Assembly (NCBI GenBank): GCA_018136815.1
Contig: CM030933.1
Coordinates: 2,487,344 to 2,551,343, forward strand
Source of the DNA: Isochrysis galbana
Lineage: Eukaryota > Haptophyta > Isochrysidales > Isochrysidaceae
Length of the DNA stretch: 64,000 nucleotides
Direction: 5' to 3'
Each line of letters starts with the position of its first letter. The stretch's first letter is position 1. Below are positions 41,187 through 52,630 of this stretch, in pieces. The translations under genes were made by a program, and so were the position numbers. Below the pieces are notes generated by a model. The model was given only the letters and a program-made list of their open reading frames with translations, was not told the origin of the DNA and made no database searches.

Positions 41187-41381
41187 CCTCGCCGACGCTG
41201 CGGAATACTGTATTAGACTACTCTCTCATTATGAGGAGAGAGAGAGAGAGAGGAAGAGTGTTCGGAGAGAGAGAGACCCGTTCACGAGAGAAGAATAGAG
41301 AGAAGAGAGGAGAAGAGTATGTATGAATGTGAGTGGGGGGGGGGGGGGGGGGGGGAGAGGGGAGGGAGAGAGCGAGGGGCG
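41187..41381. other. GA and poly-G tract 5' of UFD1
   Basis: GAGAGAGAG at 41233-41270 and a poly-G run at 41335-41355 end 27 bases before the start codon. This is probably the UFD1 promoter and leader. Confidence 0.5.
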
Positions 41382-43026
41382 ATGCGCGGCGTCGCTCTCC
41401 TCTCTCTGTGCGTTCTCTGCTCTCTCTCTGTATATGGTGCGGAGGAGCCTCGTCGTCGTCCGGCGTATTCGACGCGTCTGGCGACCTACTCCATCCGCTC
41501 CGCTGCTCACAAGCTCGGCCGCTCTGACTGGACAGAACTCACTCAGGGAAACAAGATTGTGCTCCCGGCGAGGCTTCGCTCTGTTCTCGAGGCGCGAGGG
41601 CTCGGATACACGCAGTTCCAGGTGGGGCGCGCACGGCGCCGCGTGAGGAGCGTTGTTATTGGGAATGGTGAAGAGGCTGGGGGGGGGGGGGGGGGGCTTT
41701 CCTCGTTCGCGCGTCTGCAGCAGCCACCCCTCTTCATGTGGGCGGAGGCGAGAGCTGGGGTTACCTCTGGGTTCCGGCGCACTCCTCGAGAAGATCGCCT
41801 ACGTGATCTTTAGATTTGTGCGCAGAGGGTGGGGAGGCGGGGGAGGGGAATACCCGCCTGCGTGGGCGCAGTCACTCGCATCTGAAGGTGTGAATCAACT
41901 CCACATCACGAGGGGCTCGTGGCCTTCACATCATGGTTCACCTGAGCGCGTGCTCACCACACACTCGACACATGCACTCGTCAAGCCTCACACAATCCTT
42001 CCCACTCTGCCCCATAGAAATCGTTTTGTGGTCCGCGGCTACGCGAGGAGAGCGAGCGAGGACTGCACACTGCACAGCCATGGCTTACTTCCTCCCCACC
42101 CATCCTTCCAGGTGTGCAACCCGGAGAACAAGCAGAAGCGGATTTACACTGGGCCTCTCGACTTCTGCGCTGCCGATGGAGAATGCTATCTCCCCTCTTG
42201 GATGATGTCGCAGCTTAAGCTGAGCGAGGGGGATCTGTTAGCCGTGGCGACAGCGCAGTTCCCCTCTGGCACCTTTGCACGATTCCAGCCGCACTCCTCC
42301 GATTTTCTCGACATCGCAAACCACTACTACCTCCTCCTCAAGACGCTCGATCACTTCGCTGCACTCACCGCAGGCTCGACCATCCGTGTGACTGATGGCT
42401 CACGAGTTCACTTCCTCGACGTGCTTGAGGTAAAGGGCAAGGAGGGGGCACCTGATGCCTCAAGAGGCAAGGCGATCGACCTGACGATGGTGGAACTGAC
42501 GTGCGACATTAGGCCGCCGAAGGACCAAGAAAAGGCGGCCAAAGCCAAGGCAGCGGGTGCGGTGGAGAAACGAAAGGGGGCTGACGACCCAGAGAAGGCG
42601 ACAGGGACCACGGAAGAGGCGGTGAATGCAACTAGCGCAAACGATACCACCGAGTCCAGCAGCGCCACGTCCCCACAGCCGCGGCCTGCCTCAAAGCTTT
42701 CGGGAAGCCGCGCTGCCGCAAGGAGAGGTGTCAAGGCCGCTGCAGACGCGCCGCCCATCGCCAAGTTCAAGACAGAGGGCGCCAAGCCATCAGCCGGCAG
42801 AAAGGTGGGCGGAGTGTCCACTCCCACCCGGTCGGAGGACACCGCCGCTTTGGGGACTAGCGACGAGGCTGAAGAGCTCACGGGGACCTCGGGGAGCCAG
42901 TCACAGCCTGCGCTCGTCCGCGTTGCGCAGCAGGTGGTCGCCACCCTCATTGCGATCATACAACGATTGCTGTCAATGCTTTTCTCTCCTAGTGGCAGAG
43001 GTACCGCCGCCATTCAAGTAGGTTGA
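41382..43026 (+). CDS. UFD1: UFD1 homologue with signal peptide, probably plastid SELMA sUfd1
   Basis: Two exons: 41382-41621 and 42112-43026, phase 0, 384 residues. The UFD1 double-psi barrel and second subdomain are clear: GNKIVLPARLRSVLE, YTGPLDFCAADGECYLPSWMM, EGDLLAVATAQFPSGTFARFQPHSSDFLDI and LKTLDHFAALTAGSTI. Unlike cytosolic UFD1, it starts with a hydrophobic signal peptide (VALLSLCVLCSLSVYGA) and then an Arg/Ser-rich stretch without acidic residues (RRRPAYSTRLATYSIRSAAHKLGR), as for plastid-directed proteins. In algae with red complex plastids a second UFD1 acts with CDC48 and DER1 relatives in the periplastidal compartment to pull preproteins through the second outermost membrane. 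The C-terminal 100 residues are low complexity and end in a hydrophobic helix (VVATLIAIIQRLLSMLF), unusual for UFD1. The intron starts with a poly-G tract. Confidence 0.85.
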
Positions 43027-44297
43027 GAAGAGCCAACAACTTCTGTGACCCTGGCTGACTTCTAGTGACTGCTCGCCGTTGTGCTCAATAGTGCGAGCGC
43101 TCCACCGCGCTCGGCGTATTGAACAGAGCGGACATTTTCGGTTGCCTTACTGTTACTGGATATACTGGCACCATTCTCTACTAGGGGCGGAGCGCCGGGG
43201 GGGGGGGGGGGGGGGGGGGGGAGGGGAGGGGGGCTTTTAGGCCCAATCCGCCGAGAGAGTTGTCCATGGTGGTGTTAGATATGCGCTTTCCCCGAGAGGG
43301 CATGGCAACGAGGGCATACAACGAGGGCATGCAACAACTAAAAAAACATTCTTGAAGGTGTCCGCTAAGCTGCTGGTGACACACACTCTCTCGCAATCCC
43401 AACGCCATCGCCTATACCCCTACCGCCGCTCCCCCTTCCGCCGCCCCCCTCGTTCCTGTTTCTTCGGTTTTGGGGGGTCGGCCCATGTATACTGATTTGG
43501 GCCTCGCGCCTCGCTTACCATCTTGTCCTGTATACTGATTTGTTTCCTGTCAGCAAGCCGTCATCTTGCCCACGAAAATCGCCTTGCAAAACCACTGACT
43601 TAACCCCCCCCCGGAGCAAGTGTTACAGGGCCAGCCGTGTAATAGTTGGGCGTTAGCCACACCGCCTAAACCCTCAGGTAAAACTCTCGTAAAAGAGAGA
43701 AGAGAGACCAAAAGCGTTCAATTAATTATCCCCATCCATGCTAACACCTTTCGTTGTCACCTGGAGGTTACTTGACTCAACTTGACACTTCACATGCTGA
43801 AACCCACAAGTGGTCTGACTCCATTCACTCGACTTGGGGCAGGATCGATATCTCGTTGAAATTCACGATCCACGTTCCTTATTCCTGTGCGTAACTGTCG
43901 CCCCGTCGGATCGTCCGTCGCCCCGTCGCTCTCTTGTCGGCATTCTCTTCCTTGTTCGATCTGTCAGCGGGTTCCTGTGCGTTCCGTGATAGGGATACGT
44001 TAGTGTGGAGAGTGTTGACGTGAGTGTAGTGTCATCTCGTTCGTCGGTCCATCGGCCCCTGGCCGTCTGTCGTCTGTCGTTCTTCGTTCGTCGCTCTCGT
44101 TCTCGTTCTCGTTCCCGTTCTCGTCCCTCGTTCTCAACACTACCTCAATACCAAACCTCGTCACCAATCCCCCAGCCTCAGCCTATCCAACCCGATCCGC
44201 CCAGCCATGTCCGCTCCGTCGTCGCGCTCGCCCTCGCCCAAGCCCGTCAAAGATGTCTCGTCAGCTTGCGAGCTCTCATGGATTTGGAGCTCGCACC
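43027..44297. other. Intergenic region between UFD1 and the hAT element
   Basis: It contains a poly-G run of about 24 (43198-43222) and a TATACTGATTTG duplication (43487 and 43533). A CGTTCTCGTTCTCGTT-type short repeat runs near 44095-44130. The plus-strand frame at 44005-44802 has an Arg/Ser/Pro-rich start and then runs antisense to the transposase, so it is not listed as a gene. Confidence 0.5.
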
Positions 44298-44342
44298 GAT
44301 ATCAGTACTCATATCAGCTCGCAAGCCTCAAAAACAAAACTC
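44298..44342 (+). repeat. Left subterminal inverted repeat of the hAT element
   Basis: GATATCAGT, ATCAGCTC and AAACAAAACTC occur here in this order. The same three blocks are found in inverse orientation and mirrored order at 46643-46681. The match is imperfect in the spacers. An additional GCTTGCGAGCT/AGCTCGCAAGC hairpin overlaps it. True element ends and target duplication were not found. Confidence 0.5.
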
Positions 44343-44395
44343 CCCTCCCTATGCGAAGCCTCAAAAACAAAACTCCTCGCCTCCACACTCCACAC

Positions 44396-46590
44396 TCAGG
44401 CCTCGTCATCGCTCTCGTCAGAGTCCTCTGGCTCGTCAGGAATCATCTCCAACTCCCAAGGCAGCACCTTGCTCTCCCACTCAGCAAGCTGGGATTCCAT
44501 CAAGAGATTTGTGTGAGCTCGCACAAGCCTTTCCACCGTCCTTTGGCCGAGTCGGTTGCGCTTCTTTGAGTGGATCCAACCTTCAACAGACCAAGAATGC
44601 TCGCACCCTGATGCGGAGCAGTCCATCGAAAGCAGGCGCATCGCCGCCCAACGAAGCTGTTTCCAAGGCGCAAGGTAGATCTTTGCCCATTTGTAGGACG
44701 CCATATCCTTGGCGTACGATGAGAAAGCACAATCATCGGTCAAGTCATATGTACCTACTGCAAGAGCCTCTTCAAAATCTGCAAGCTCAGCGAGCAAAAT
44801 AGGATACGGATGCTCATCGTTCGACATCTGGCGCAAAACCTGTTTCACCTCTTGAGTCTCAGATGTGGAAAAGTCGCGCCGACAAAATTCTGGCTCAAAG
44901 CGGTATGCCGCAGTCATTGCAGAAACATGGAAGTACTCCCAGCGGGCCATAAATATGGTGTGTATCTTGCGACGAATCCTCTCTGGCACATTAGGAATAG
45001 TATTGCCGTAAAACGAATCGAGTTGCAGCATGTAACAACCGTAGACTTTCCCCAACATTGCTCCCTCCTTGCCATCAGTGAGTCGCAACATTCGAAGGGC
45101 TGGCTCCAAAATGGTGATGCACATCGAAACTGTGTCTTGAAGGCTCTCATCTCTAATGCAACGTTTTACTTCAGCTCCTTTATCTCTCACATCCCGGCTT
45201 TGCTTTGAGAGCCACGCAGTAAACGCTTGGTCAATAACGAGCTTGTCCAAGATGGGATGGACATTCTTGAAGCGAATCAGCATGAGGAGCCTAGAGGCAA
45301 AGCGTGTCTCACAAAAGCGCACGAGCTCAGTCCCACCCTTAGGCCTACTCTCAGGGGGAATCTCTTTAGCAAGCTCTCGGTATCGCGCCAACGGTTTTTG
45401 ATGATATATGATGAACTTCACGACGTCCCAGACGCGATCCGTGCATTTGCCGAACACATCCTCCCCCCAATCAAATTCACGATCGAGGCCTTTCACGCGA
45501 ATCGTTGGCTTGTCTGAGAAGACATTCTTCATAAAATTGTCTATCGAATGAGCTGGACAAATGAAAGTCAAGACATGAAGACATGCGGGGCCTTTTCTTG
45601 GATGAGCGGGAACGCTGCTTTACATGCGCCGTCCATGCAAACGCCCACCACAAGACCTGGCTCAAAAGAATCAATGTGCTTGAGGATGAATTTTGCTATG
45701 AAGGCGGCGTCCTTTGTCTCGCCGGATGTGTCGATCGCCTCCAAAAAGTAGGACCCAGCAGGGATGCTAGCCAACGCGTTGACGATCGGCCGGTTTTGGA
45801 CACTCGTCCAGCCATCCGAGATGAGTACGAGGCCAGTGATATGGGCCAGCCCCATCACCTTGGCCCTGACCCGTGTGTTGAGAGCGGCGTCGTACGCCGG
45901 GAGAATTTTAGAGGTCATCTTAAGACGATGGGGCAGGACAGGCCCATTGCTATCATACATGTGCTTACCACTTTTCGCCGTGACGCACACCGCTTCTCGG
46001 AAATCCGGATCATCAAAAATGTTGAGCGGCAAGGCCTTCTTGATTACAACCTTGAGCCATGCCTCCGCGACCTGCGATGGAGCAACTGCTCCAAAGTGCT
46101 TCGAGGCTGCCGCCACGAGCCGCTCCTGCCTGGCTGCCTCCTTCTCTGCCTCCAACTCCATCGTTGCTTTCTGCTCCGAGCGCCGCTTGCGCAGCTCCGC
46201 AACCACCTGCGCGTGCCGCTCTTTCCAAGCCGCTGTGGGTGTGCACAGCCGGATGCTGCGCGGCTTGAGCGACCCATCGATGTGGCACCTGATCTGGCTC
46301 GGCCCTCCTGTGAAGTGCAGGCCACAAAAGAGGCACTGCTTCTTCTTCACGGAGTGCGAGCGACCAGCTGCCTCATCGACAGTCGACCATTCCAGCTGCG
46401 TGCCCTCCAGGCTCGCGATGCGCGCGCGGCCCCATGCGATGGGCGCGCCTGCCTCTCCCTCTCCCAGCGCGCCATCGCCAGTGCTGCCACCGCCTCCATC
46501 CATGATGCTGCCACTGCCCCAGACTGCGAGCGAGAGCGAGCGAGCGGCGCCCCCCTGGCAGCGACGACGCACCCCGCGTCGCGACGGCAC
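44396..46590 (-). pseudogene. hAT-type transposase, frameshifted
   Basis: The first frame (46590-45568; likely ATG 46590 or 46503) has a BED-like zinc finger (CLFCGLHFTGG ... RCHIDG), a charged coiled segment and a DUF659-type part of the RNase-H fold (LISDGWTSVQNRP, VVGVCMDGACKAAFPLIQEKAP). The second (from about 45571 to 44396) continues with ICPAHSIDNF, RFCETRFASRL and the C-terminal hAT dimerisation domain (SASGCEHSWSVEGWIHSKKRNR, ERLVRAHTNL). Between them the 8-bp sequence AAGACATG is present twice in tandem (45570-45577, 45578-45585). With only one copy the two frames would be in register, so this duplication alone breaks the gene. No other stop is present. Long plus-strand frames over this gene are antisense shadows. 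Confidence 0.85.
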
Positions 46591-46642
46591 ATACAGACTT
46601 CATGAAAAGTAAAAAAAATAGAAAGTAAAGAGCCTCTAGAGT

Positions 46643-46681
46643 GAGTTTTGTTTCCCCCCCTCAGAGCTGATAACTGATATC
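46643..46681 (-). repeat. Right subterminal inverted repeat of the hAT element
   Basis: GAGTTTTGTTT, GAGCTGATAACTGATATC: inverse complement of the three blocks at 44298-44342, about 50 bases beyond the transposase start, just as the left copy lies about 50 bases beyond the stop. Confidence 0.5.
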
Positions 46682-48185
46682 AGTGATTTGGCAAAACAGA
46701 GCTGTTACTGACGTTGTAAGCTTATAACAGTACTGATGAGACATCTTTGAAGCCCGTCCTCCCGCCTTTCTCTGTTGAGGAGGTGGTCCAGCCCGTCATT
46801 GGCCACCCCCCAACTTCCGCCGCGCCTCTCGCCGATTCCCTTCCGTCCCTTCTGTTCCCATCTGAGGCAGTGGTAACCTCGGATCCGTCACCCCCAGGAG
46901 CTATCGGGGGCCCCGATAGCTATCGGGGGGAATTTTTTTCCCGATCGCCAACAGCCCCACCGAGAGCTACCGGGGGACCGAGAAAATCCCCCGAGAGCTA
47001 TCGGGGGATTTTTATGCACCGGGGAGCTATCATCGCGTTTTAAGGCGGGCCCCCGTCTGCTATCGGGGGAAACGACGGCCCCTGTCGTAGTGCACGCGGG
47101 CTCACCACCCCCCCGTAGGTAGCGGGAGCGGGGGTGAGAGTGTGGGGTTTAGGCGATGGCGAGTGCGATACCGGAGGGGTGTGAGTCAGTAGCAGCGTAG
47201 CGGGCACCTTCAAGAATTTTTTTTTTGCAGTCGTCCCTTCATTGCTATTGCTATCGTTAAATAAAAGATAGGGCGGTCATTGTCATTGAGGGCACGCCGA
47301 CCCCCTCTTACTCTCCCGCCCACCCCGCCGCGACGAACGATCGGGCACCCACGACTGCGGCCGGTAGGCCGACGCCCTAGCGACTCTCTCCGAGAGCAAG
47401 CTGGGGAGATAGCCGCCGGCCGCCGGGGGGGGGGGGGGAGCTCGAATTTGGTCGGTGGGTTACCTTTTCTTATCAGCGTATGACACATCGTGCTGGCGGC
47501 CATGACGGCGAGAGAGGAGGGAGTCGGCGCGCGCTCCATGCCCCTATTGTTTGAATGATAATTGGAGTGGGGGTGTAGAACGCTTGCATGAGAGTATTGG
47601 GTTCACAGCCGCGTGCGCGGCGCGTAGTAAGTAACCTATCCTGCAAGATTACGTACTGCTACTCAAGCGATCTGCGCCGGTGCGCTCTACCGGACCTGCG
47701 GCGGTACAGCCGATCTTACGCAATCTGACGCCACCCTGATGCATATTTCGGTGCGGAGCATTTCTTAGATGGCCGGATACGATGCGTGGGCTCACGCCGG
47801 ACAATGTAGACATAGTTGGACGACTAAGGTACGATGTTCGGGCCCACCTCAGAAAATGGCATTTTGGCCAGATCTCGACGAACTTTGTATGCCACGAGTG
47901 CGTGCGCAACGAGAGCAACACTATCTGGGCAGCCGGTCGTAAGTCGTGGAGAAAGTCTTTCGTTTGAAAATTGCGCTAGCATGGGCAAACGCTTGATAAA
48001 TCAGATTCCTCCAAGGTGACCGTTCGTTCCCATCATGATGCGCTTGCGGGCTCTGATGCTACTCGCACATAAACGCATCAAAGACGCCCCTAGATGTTTG
48101 GCTGTCAATCCCCTTCATCATGCGCTTCCCACCTCTGATCTGTTGACACACAAGAGTATCCCATTCGTCTCTAGATCTTTGGCGG
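46682..48185. other. Intergenic region right of the hAT element
   Basis: It holds the ATCGGGGG palindromic repeat cluster (listed), a poly-G run at 47427-47438, an AT-rich patch near 47217-47260 and a GC-rich remainder. A near-duplicate pair of about 50 bp around 48040-48110 and 48110-48180 (GACGCCCCTAGATGTTTGGCTGTCAA / CGTCTCTAGATCTTTGGCGGTCAA, with CATCATG-GCGCTT) lies next to the GCL stop. No gene is seen. Confidence 0.45.
46893..47075. repeat. Palindromic ATCGGGGG repeat cluster, copy 1
   Basis: Several AGCTATCGGGGG and inverse CCCCGATAGCT units are interleaved with GGGGGAATTTTTTTCCC-like and CCCGATCGCCAACAGC blocks. The same blocks in the same order occur at 57177-57300. It can form extended hairpins and may be a dispersed foldback element. 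Confidence 0.7.
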
Positions 48186-51100
48186 TCAAGTCGCTGTGAG
48201 GACTCCGAGCTGAGCGTCCAAATTCCGTAGCTCGGCGCGAACTGCGTCGAGCTTGGCGATGTGCTCAGCCTCCTCAGCAGCAAGCTTACGTCGGCGCGAC
48301 TGCATTTGAATCCGCATTTGGTGCATAGTCATGATGTCGTGGGTGTTGTCAAAAGTCACTGAGTTCCGACGATGCGATGCCCCCATGTCAACGGCATAGG
48401 CATCCTTTGCCTGGATGGGCGCCATATAGAAATCGCCGTGCAGCTCGGGTACGTGTTCGAGCCCAAGCCCAATCCGATGACACTTGGCCATGAGGTCGGC
48501 GGCGATGCGCTGAGAGACAATCGAATCGCCCTTGTAATCGGGGTGCTCGCGCACGAACTTGCGCATCCACTTTGCGGGCGTCATGAGCTCGCCACTTGCG
48601 CGCGCCACGATGAAGTCGAGATAATTTGTTATTGTCTTCATTGTGGCGGTGTCGGTCTGGATAAGCTCAAGGTAGGTCAGGATGAACGGCACCAGCCCCT
48701 TGAAAGAGCCCTTGCCAGCCATGATTTCGAAGAGTGTGAATTCCTGCACACCCTCCGTACCACCGCAGCAACATGACGTGGCGTGGCGTATCTCCTCCGA
48801 TAGGTTGGTTGCGCGTGATGGCGTACGATGGAGTGCAGGCGACATCCCATACACAGTCGACGCCTCAGAGTCGCTGCCTCCAACTGGGCCAGGGGATTGC
48901 CGGAAGCAAAACTTTTGCGTGTTGATCGCATCACGCACGTGAGCCTTGCGCATGTTCCCATCGACCGCCGAGAGGGGCATGTAAAAATTCAGGTTGAAAT
49001 ACAGAATGACACGCGAGACAAGAACCACGAAGACAGTGAAGGCCGCATTCTCGAAATCAGTGAGCTGCACCTCCATAGAGCGAAACTCAGTGCGCCACCC
49101 AATGTGCGAGTCTCCTTTGAGCGGTGCCTTGGGTGGAGGCGGCTTCCACCTCACGGTCTGCCAGTTTGTCGACTGGATGTTCTCGAAATGGTCCGTCTCG
49201 CTTTCGTCGTCGAGCTGTACTCGCTCGCGATACACGACCAAGGGGTCCCGCACGAAGAGATGGGCAATGTGCCGTGCGAGAATCTGGCAGCAAAGGCGAG
49301 GGCAGAGATGGGAAGAGCAAGCATGGGACGTCGTCATGAGCGACCAGCGTACGGTGCTGTGCGAGTAAAATAGGCTATGATGTGACGGCTCGGGGGAGGC
49401 TACCTTATACAACGCCTACGGGCTGCAACTTGCAGCCCCACTCGCTTCGGGCTGCAGCCTACTGCCCGACTCGCGCCCTATTGCTGCGATATTGGCGCAG
49501 AGGCAGATGCGACGCGCACACCGCTCCTGAAACAGCCGTTGCCGTGCATCCCGTTTCACGCGCTCACCTCGTCGACTCCCGCCGCAATGAGTGTCTTGTA
49601 CGCGTCCTCGTCGAGAGGCGCATCAATATCGTTGAATCTATCGGTTCGCGTATCGTCGTCCTTGCCGGCAAGGTGATTGCAAATGAAGCTGGAGATGGAA
49701 TCGTAGCGTGACTTGCCCAAGCGTTTGATCCCGCGACCCGCCATAGCCTCGTGCGGTGTGAACCCACTCAAGTCGCCGGCGCCGCGCTCTGCCGGCGTGC
49801 GGTCGTCCACTGACTGAGCACACGGGGAACGAGGCGGTTCACTATGCCAATGAGCCATTTTGGGTGCACAAATCAGGCCGCAGTGTGGGCAGAGGGGGCG
49901 TGCCTCGGGCAGCTGATACGGGACACCACCTGCGCCCATGCTTGACATCTCTGAGCTTCACGCGCCCTCCCGGCTCGGAGCGGTGTTTGGTCCGATGATT
50001 GTAGGCTCACCTGCGCGATGATGTCCCAGCGGACGTCGGTGTCGAGCAGCTGGCCTCGTGCAATCGGAGTAGCTGCAGTCAGAGCCAGCATCATCGGGCC
50101 GAGCACCGCGAGGTGGTCGTACAAGTGGCGAGATTCCGAGACATCGCGGGCCTGGAAGGTCACCTGAAGGCAGCAGCAGCCCATGCCGAAAGCCATGGCG
50201 TCCATGTAGACCTCCTCCATCTCGTCCGCTTCAGCTACTGTTTGTGGTGGGAGACAGCCCTTGGGTCGTCGAGGCATGCGCGTTCTAACGTCCTTGAATC
50301 GAGGCACGCGAATGTCTACCTTGGAGCCGCGCCGCTTCTTGATGTTGGCAACCAAGGCTCCGAAACGTGGTGCTGGGTTGATGATCTCGTCAGGGATGAA
50401 GATCGAGTCGGACAAACCCGGCTTGGGCTTGAACGGCGGCGAGGTGAAGTCGCCAACACCCATCATCGGGAAGCAAGGCACAGTCGGGCAAATCTCGTCA
50501 GCCGCGAGATTCGCCAGCAGCCGGGCGCGCCGGATACGCATGTTTCGCTCCACCTGCATCAAGTCGGCGGCAAAGCCCGAGTACGGCCTAGCGGGTGTCC
50601 CTTCGACCATCCACGACCCCCACTCCGGCACCCAGCTGCAGTGCTGCCCAAGAGGATTCGAGTTGGCCTCCTGGTCACGGAGCGTCTTGAGAATCTCCGC
50701 ACCGCGCAGCGAGAGCTTCACGGTGCCGGCCTCCGCATCAAGCTTGAAGATAGCGTACTCAACTTCGTCGCCCCATAGCAGGCTGTCACCCTCAATGTTC
50801 TTGACGCGGTGGTAAAGGTTGATGAACTGCTGGATGCCATGCTCGCGCACATACTTGATCACTTCGAGAGATTCGTCCCACTCGAGGGGGGTGGCATCTA
50901 GCAGAAAGCCTGTCGAGCAATAGGCGCGCACGCGCTCAGCGGGGGCGCGAGGGCGGTGTGTCCGTGCAGCGCGGAGGGAATGAGGCATTTGTGAGAGATT
51001 GCCCGAAGACTGCGGAAGGTGAAGCAAATGAAGAGAAGCGTGTAGAAGAGGACGCCCGAGATCCATGTAAAGACTCGGGGTCCAGCGGGGAGAGCGACAG

Positions 51101-51771
51101 CCCTTGTGAGCCGCTGTCCTCCGTCTCGGGCCTGCTCTTCCATTGTGGCGCCGAGGGAGGGAGGGAGGCCTCGCAGACGCGCGGGATGGACAGGAGAAAT
51201 GGCTCACAGATCGTGGGGGGGAGGGAGAGGGGGAGAAGTGGACAAGCAGAGGGATCAAAAAGGAGGGAAGGAAAGGCAGGCGACACATAGCAGAGGGAAC
51301 AAGCGGGGAAAGAAAGAGAAAAGAAACGAAGAAAAGAGAAGAGATGGAAAGAGACGGAAGATGAGAAGAGACAAGAAGATACAAGAAGAGGGAGAGGGGT
51401 GGTGGACGAGAGAAAGATGAGACAAAGAGGGAGCGCGGATGGATGGATGGATGAGTAAAGGCAGGAGGGACGAGGGAGAAAGGGAGGAGGGGTGGGGGGG
51501 CGAGGGAAGGGAGGGAGAACGCAGGGGGGAGGGGAGCGAGGGTGGGTGGGAGGGAGGAAGGGAGAGAGGGGGGAGGGGGGAAGGGGGGAAGGGGAGCGGC
51601 TGGGTGAAGAGAGAGTGGAGAGGCAGGGCTGTCCGCGCCCCGGCGACGGAGGCGACACGCCCAGCGTGCGCAGCCAGAGCGAGGGAGGAAGGAGCCACGG
51701 GGAGAAGAGGGGAGGGTCTGGGCAGAAAGGGGGGGGGGGGGGGGGGGGGGGAGGGGGAGCGACTCACCCAT
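48186..51771 (-). CDS. GCLC: Glutamate-cysteine ligase catalytic subunit (gamma-glutamylcysteine synthetase)
   Basis: Four exons, all in phase: 51771-51768, 50909-50011, 49813-49568 and 49283-48186; 748 residues. It makes gamma-glutamylcysteine from glutamate, cysteine and ATP, the rate-limiting step of glutathione synthesis. The first coding exon holds only ATGG, followed by a GTGAGT donor; splicing to exon 2 gives MGFLLDATPLEW, aligned with the MGLLSQGSPLSW start of the human enzyme. Motifs: REHGIQQFINLYHR, LLWGDEVEY (metal/substrate site), SVDDRTPAERG, LGKSRYDSISS, HIAHLFVRDPLVV, IGWRTEFRSMEVQLTDFENAA (active-site Arg/Glu) and ARASGELMTPAKWMR. It is the animal/fungal GCL type, not the plant/proteobacterial one. 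It is longer than human (637), mainly through insertions and a coiled C-terminal extension. Intron 1 and the upstream region are GA/poly-G rich. Confidence 0.93.
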
Positions 51772-52570
51772 GGGGCGTCCGTCGGGGAGGGCGGGGAGGG
51801 GGGAGAGAGAGAGAAAGAGAGGAGAGAGAGAAGAGAGACGGGTGGAGAGAGAGAGAGAAAGAGAGAGTGGGGGGAGGGAGATATGTCAAGTCTGATTTAT
51901 GTATGTCTTGAGTGCGGATACGGAGGTTCAGCGATGAGAGTCGATCGGCGAGAGAGAGGAGGAGAGGACGGGAGAGAACGACACGGGCCAGAGACGACGG
52001 GGCTCTTTCACAGGAAGAAAGACGGGAGTTAACGGAGAAGAGATGTGATGTGGCCAGGAATGGGGTGTGTGGTGTTCTGAGGTGCGAGATGAGAAGAAGA
52101 GGAAGAGAGAGAGAGAGCCCGGAAAGACTCCCGCGGAGGAGAAAGAAAATGCAACAGAAGAGAATGAGATATCGCGAGGGGAACAAGAAACACGTGTGTT
52201 GTAGCAGTGTGATTGGCGCTTTGGCGAGAGACAGAGCAACGGGCAAGAGAGATTATAGATTTGTGGAGGAGAGATATGAAAAGGCAAGGCCGAGAGAGGT
52301 GTTGGGCTCTGTGGGCGAGAGGAATAGGTGAAGCAGAGAGGAAGAGAACGATATCGACTCAAGGGAAGAAGTCGAGAAGGAAGAAGTAGAACGGTCGATA
52401 TTTAACGGAGAAACGCCTTTCCGCCGGCTGTGCCGATCGGCGTCCCCGGGCAGAGAGAGAGAGAGGGAGAGAGAGGGAGAGAGAAGAGGGAGAGGGAGAG
52501 AGAAGAGAGAGAGAAGAGAGAGAGAAGAGAGAGAAGAGAGAGAGAGAGAGAAGAGAGAGAGAAGAGAGAG

Positions 52571-52630
<60 letters not shown>

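Noticed and set aside
44005-44802. Plus-strand 265-codon frame
   Set aside because: Starts in CGTTCTCGTT repeats and then runs antisense over the transposase C-terminus; no protein-like motif.
45583-46612. Long plus-strand frames of 340 and 282 codons
   Set aside because: They lie antisense to the hAT transposase, whose minus-strand frames carry the recognisable motifs.
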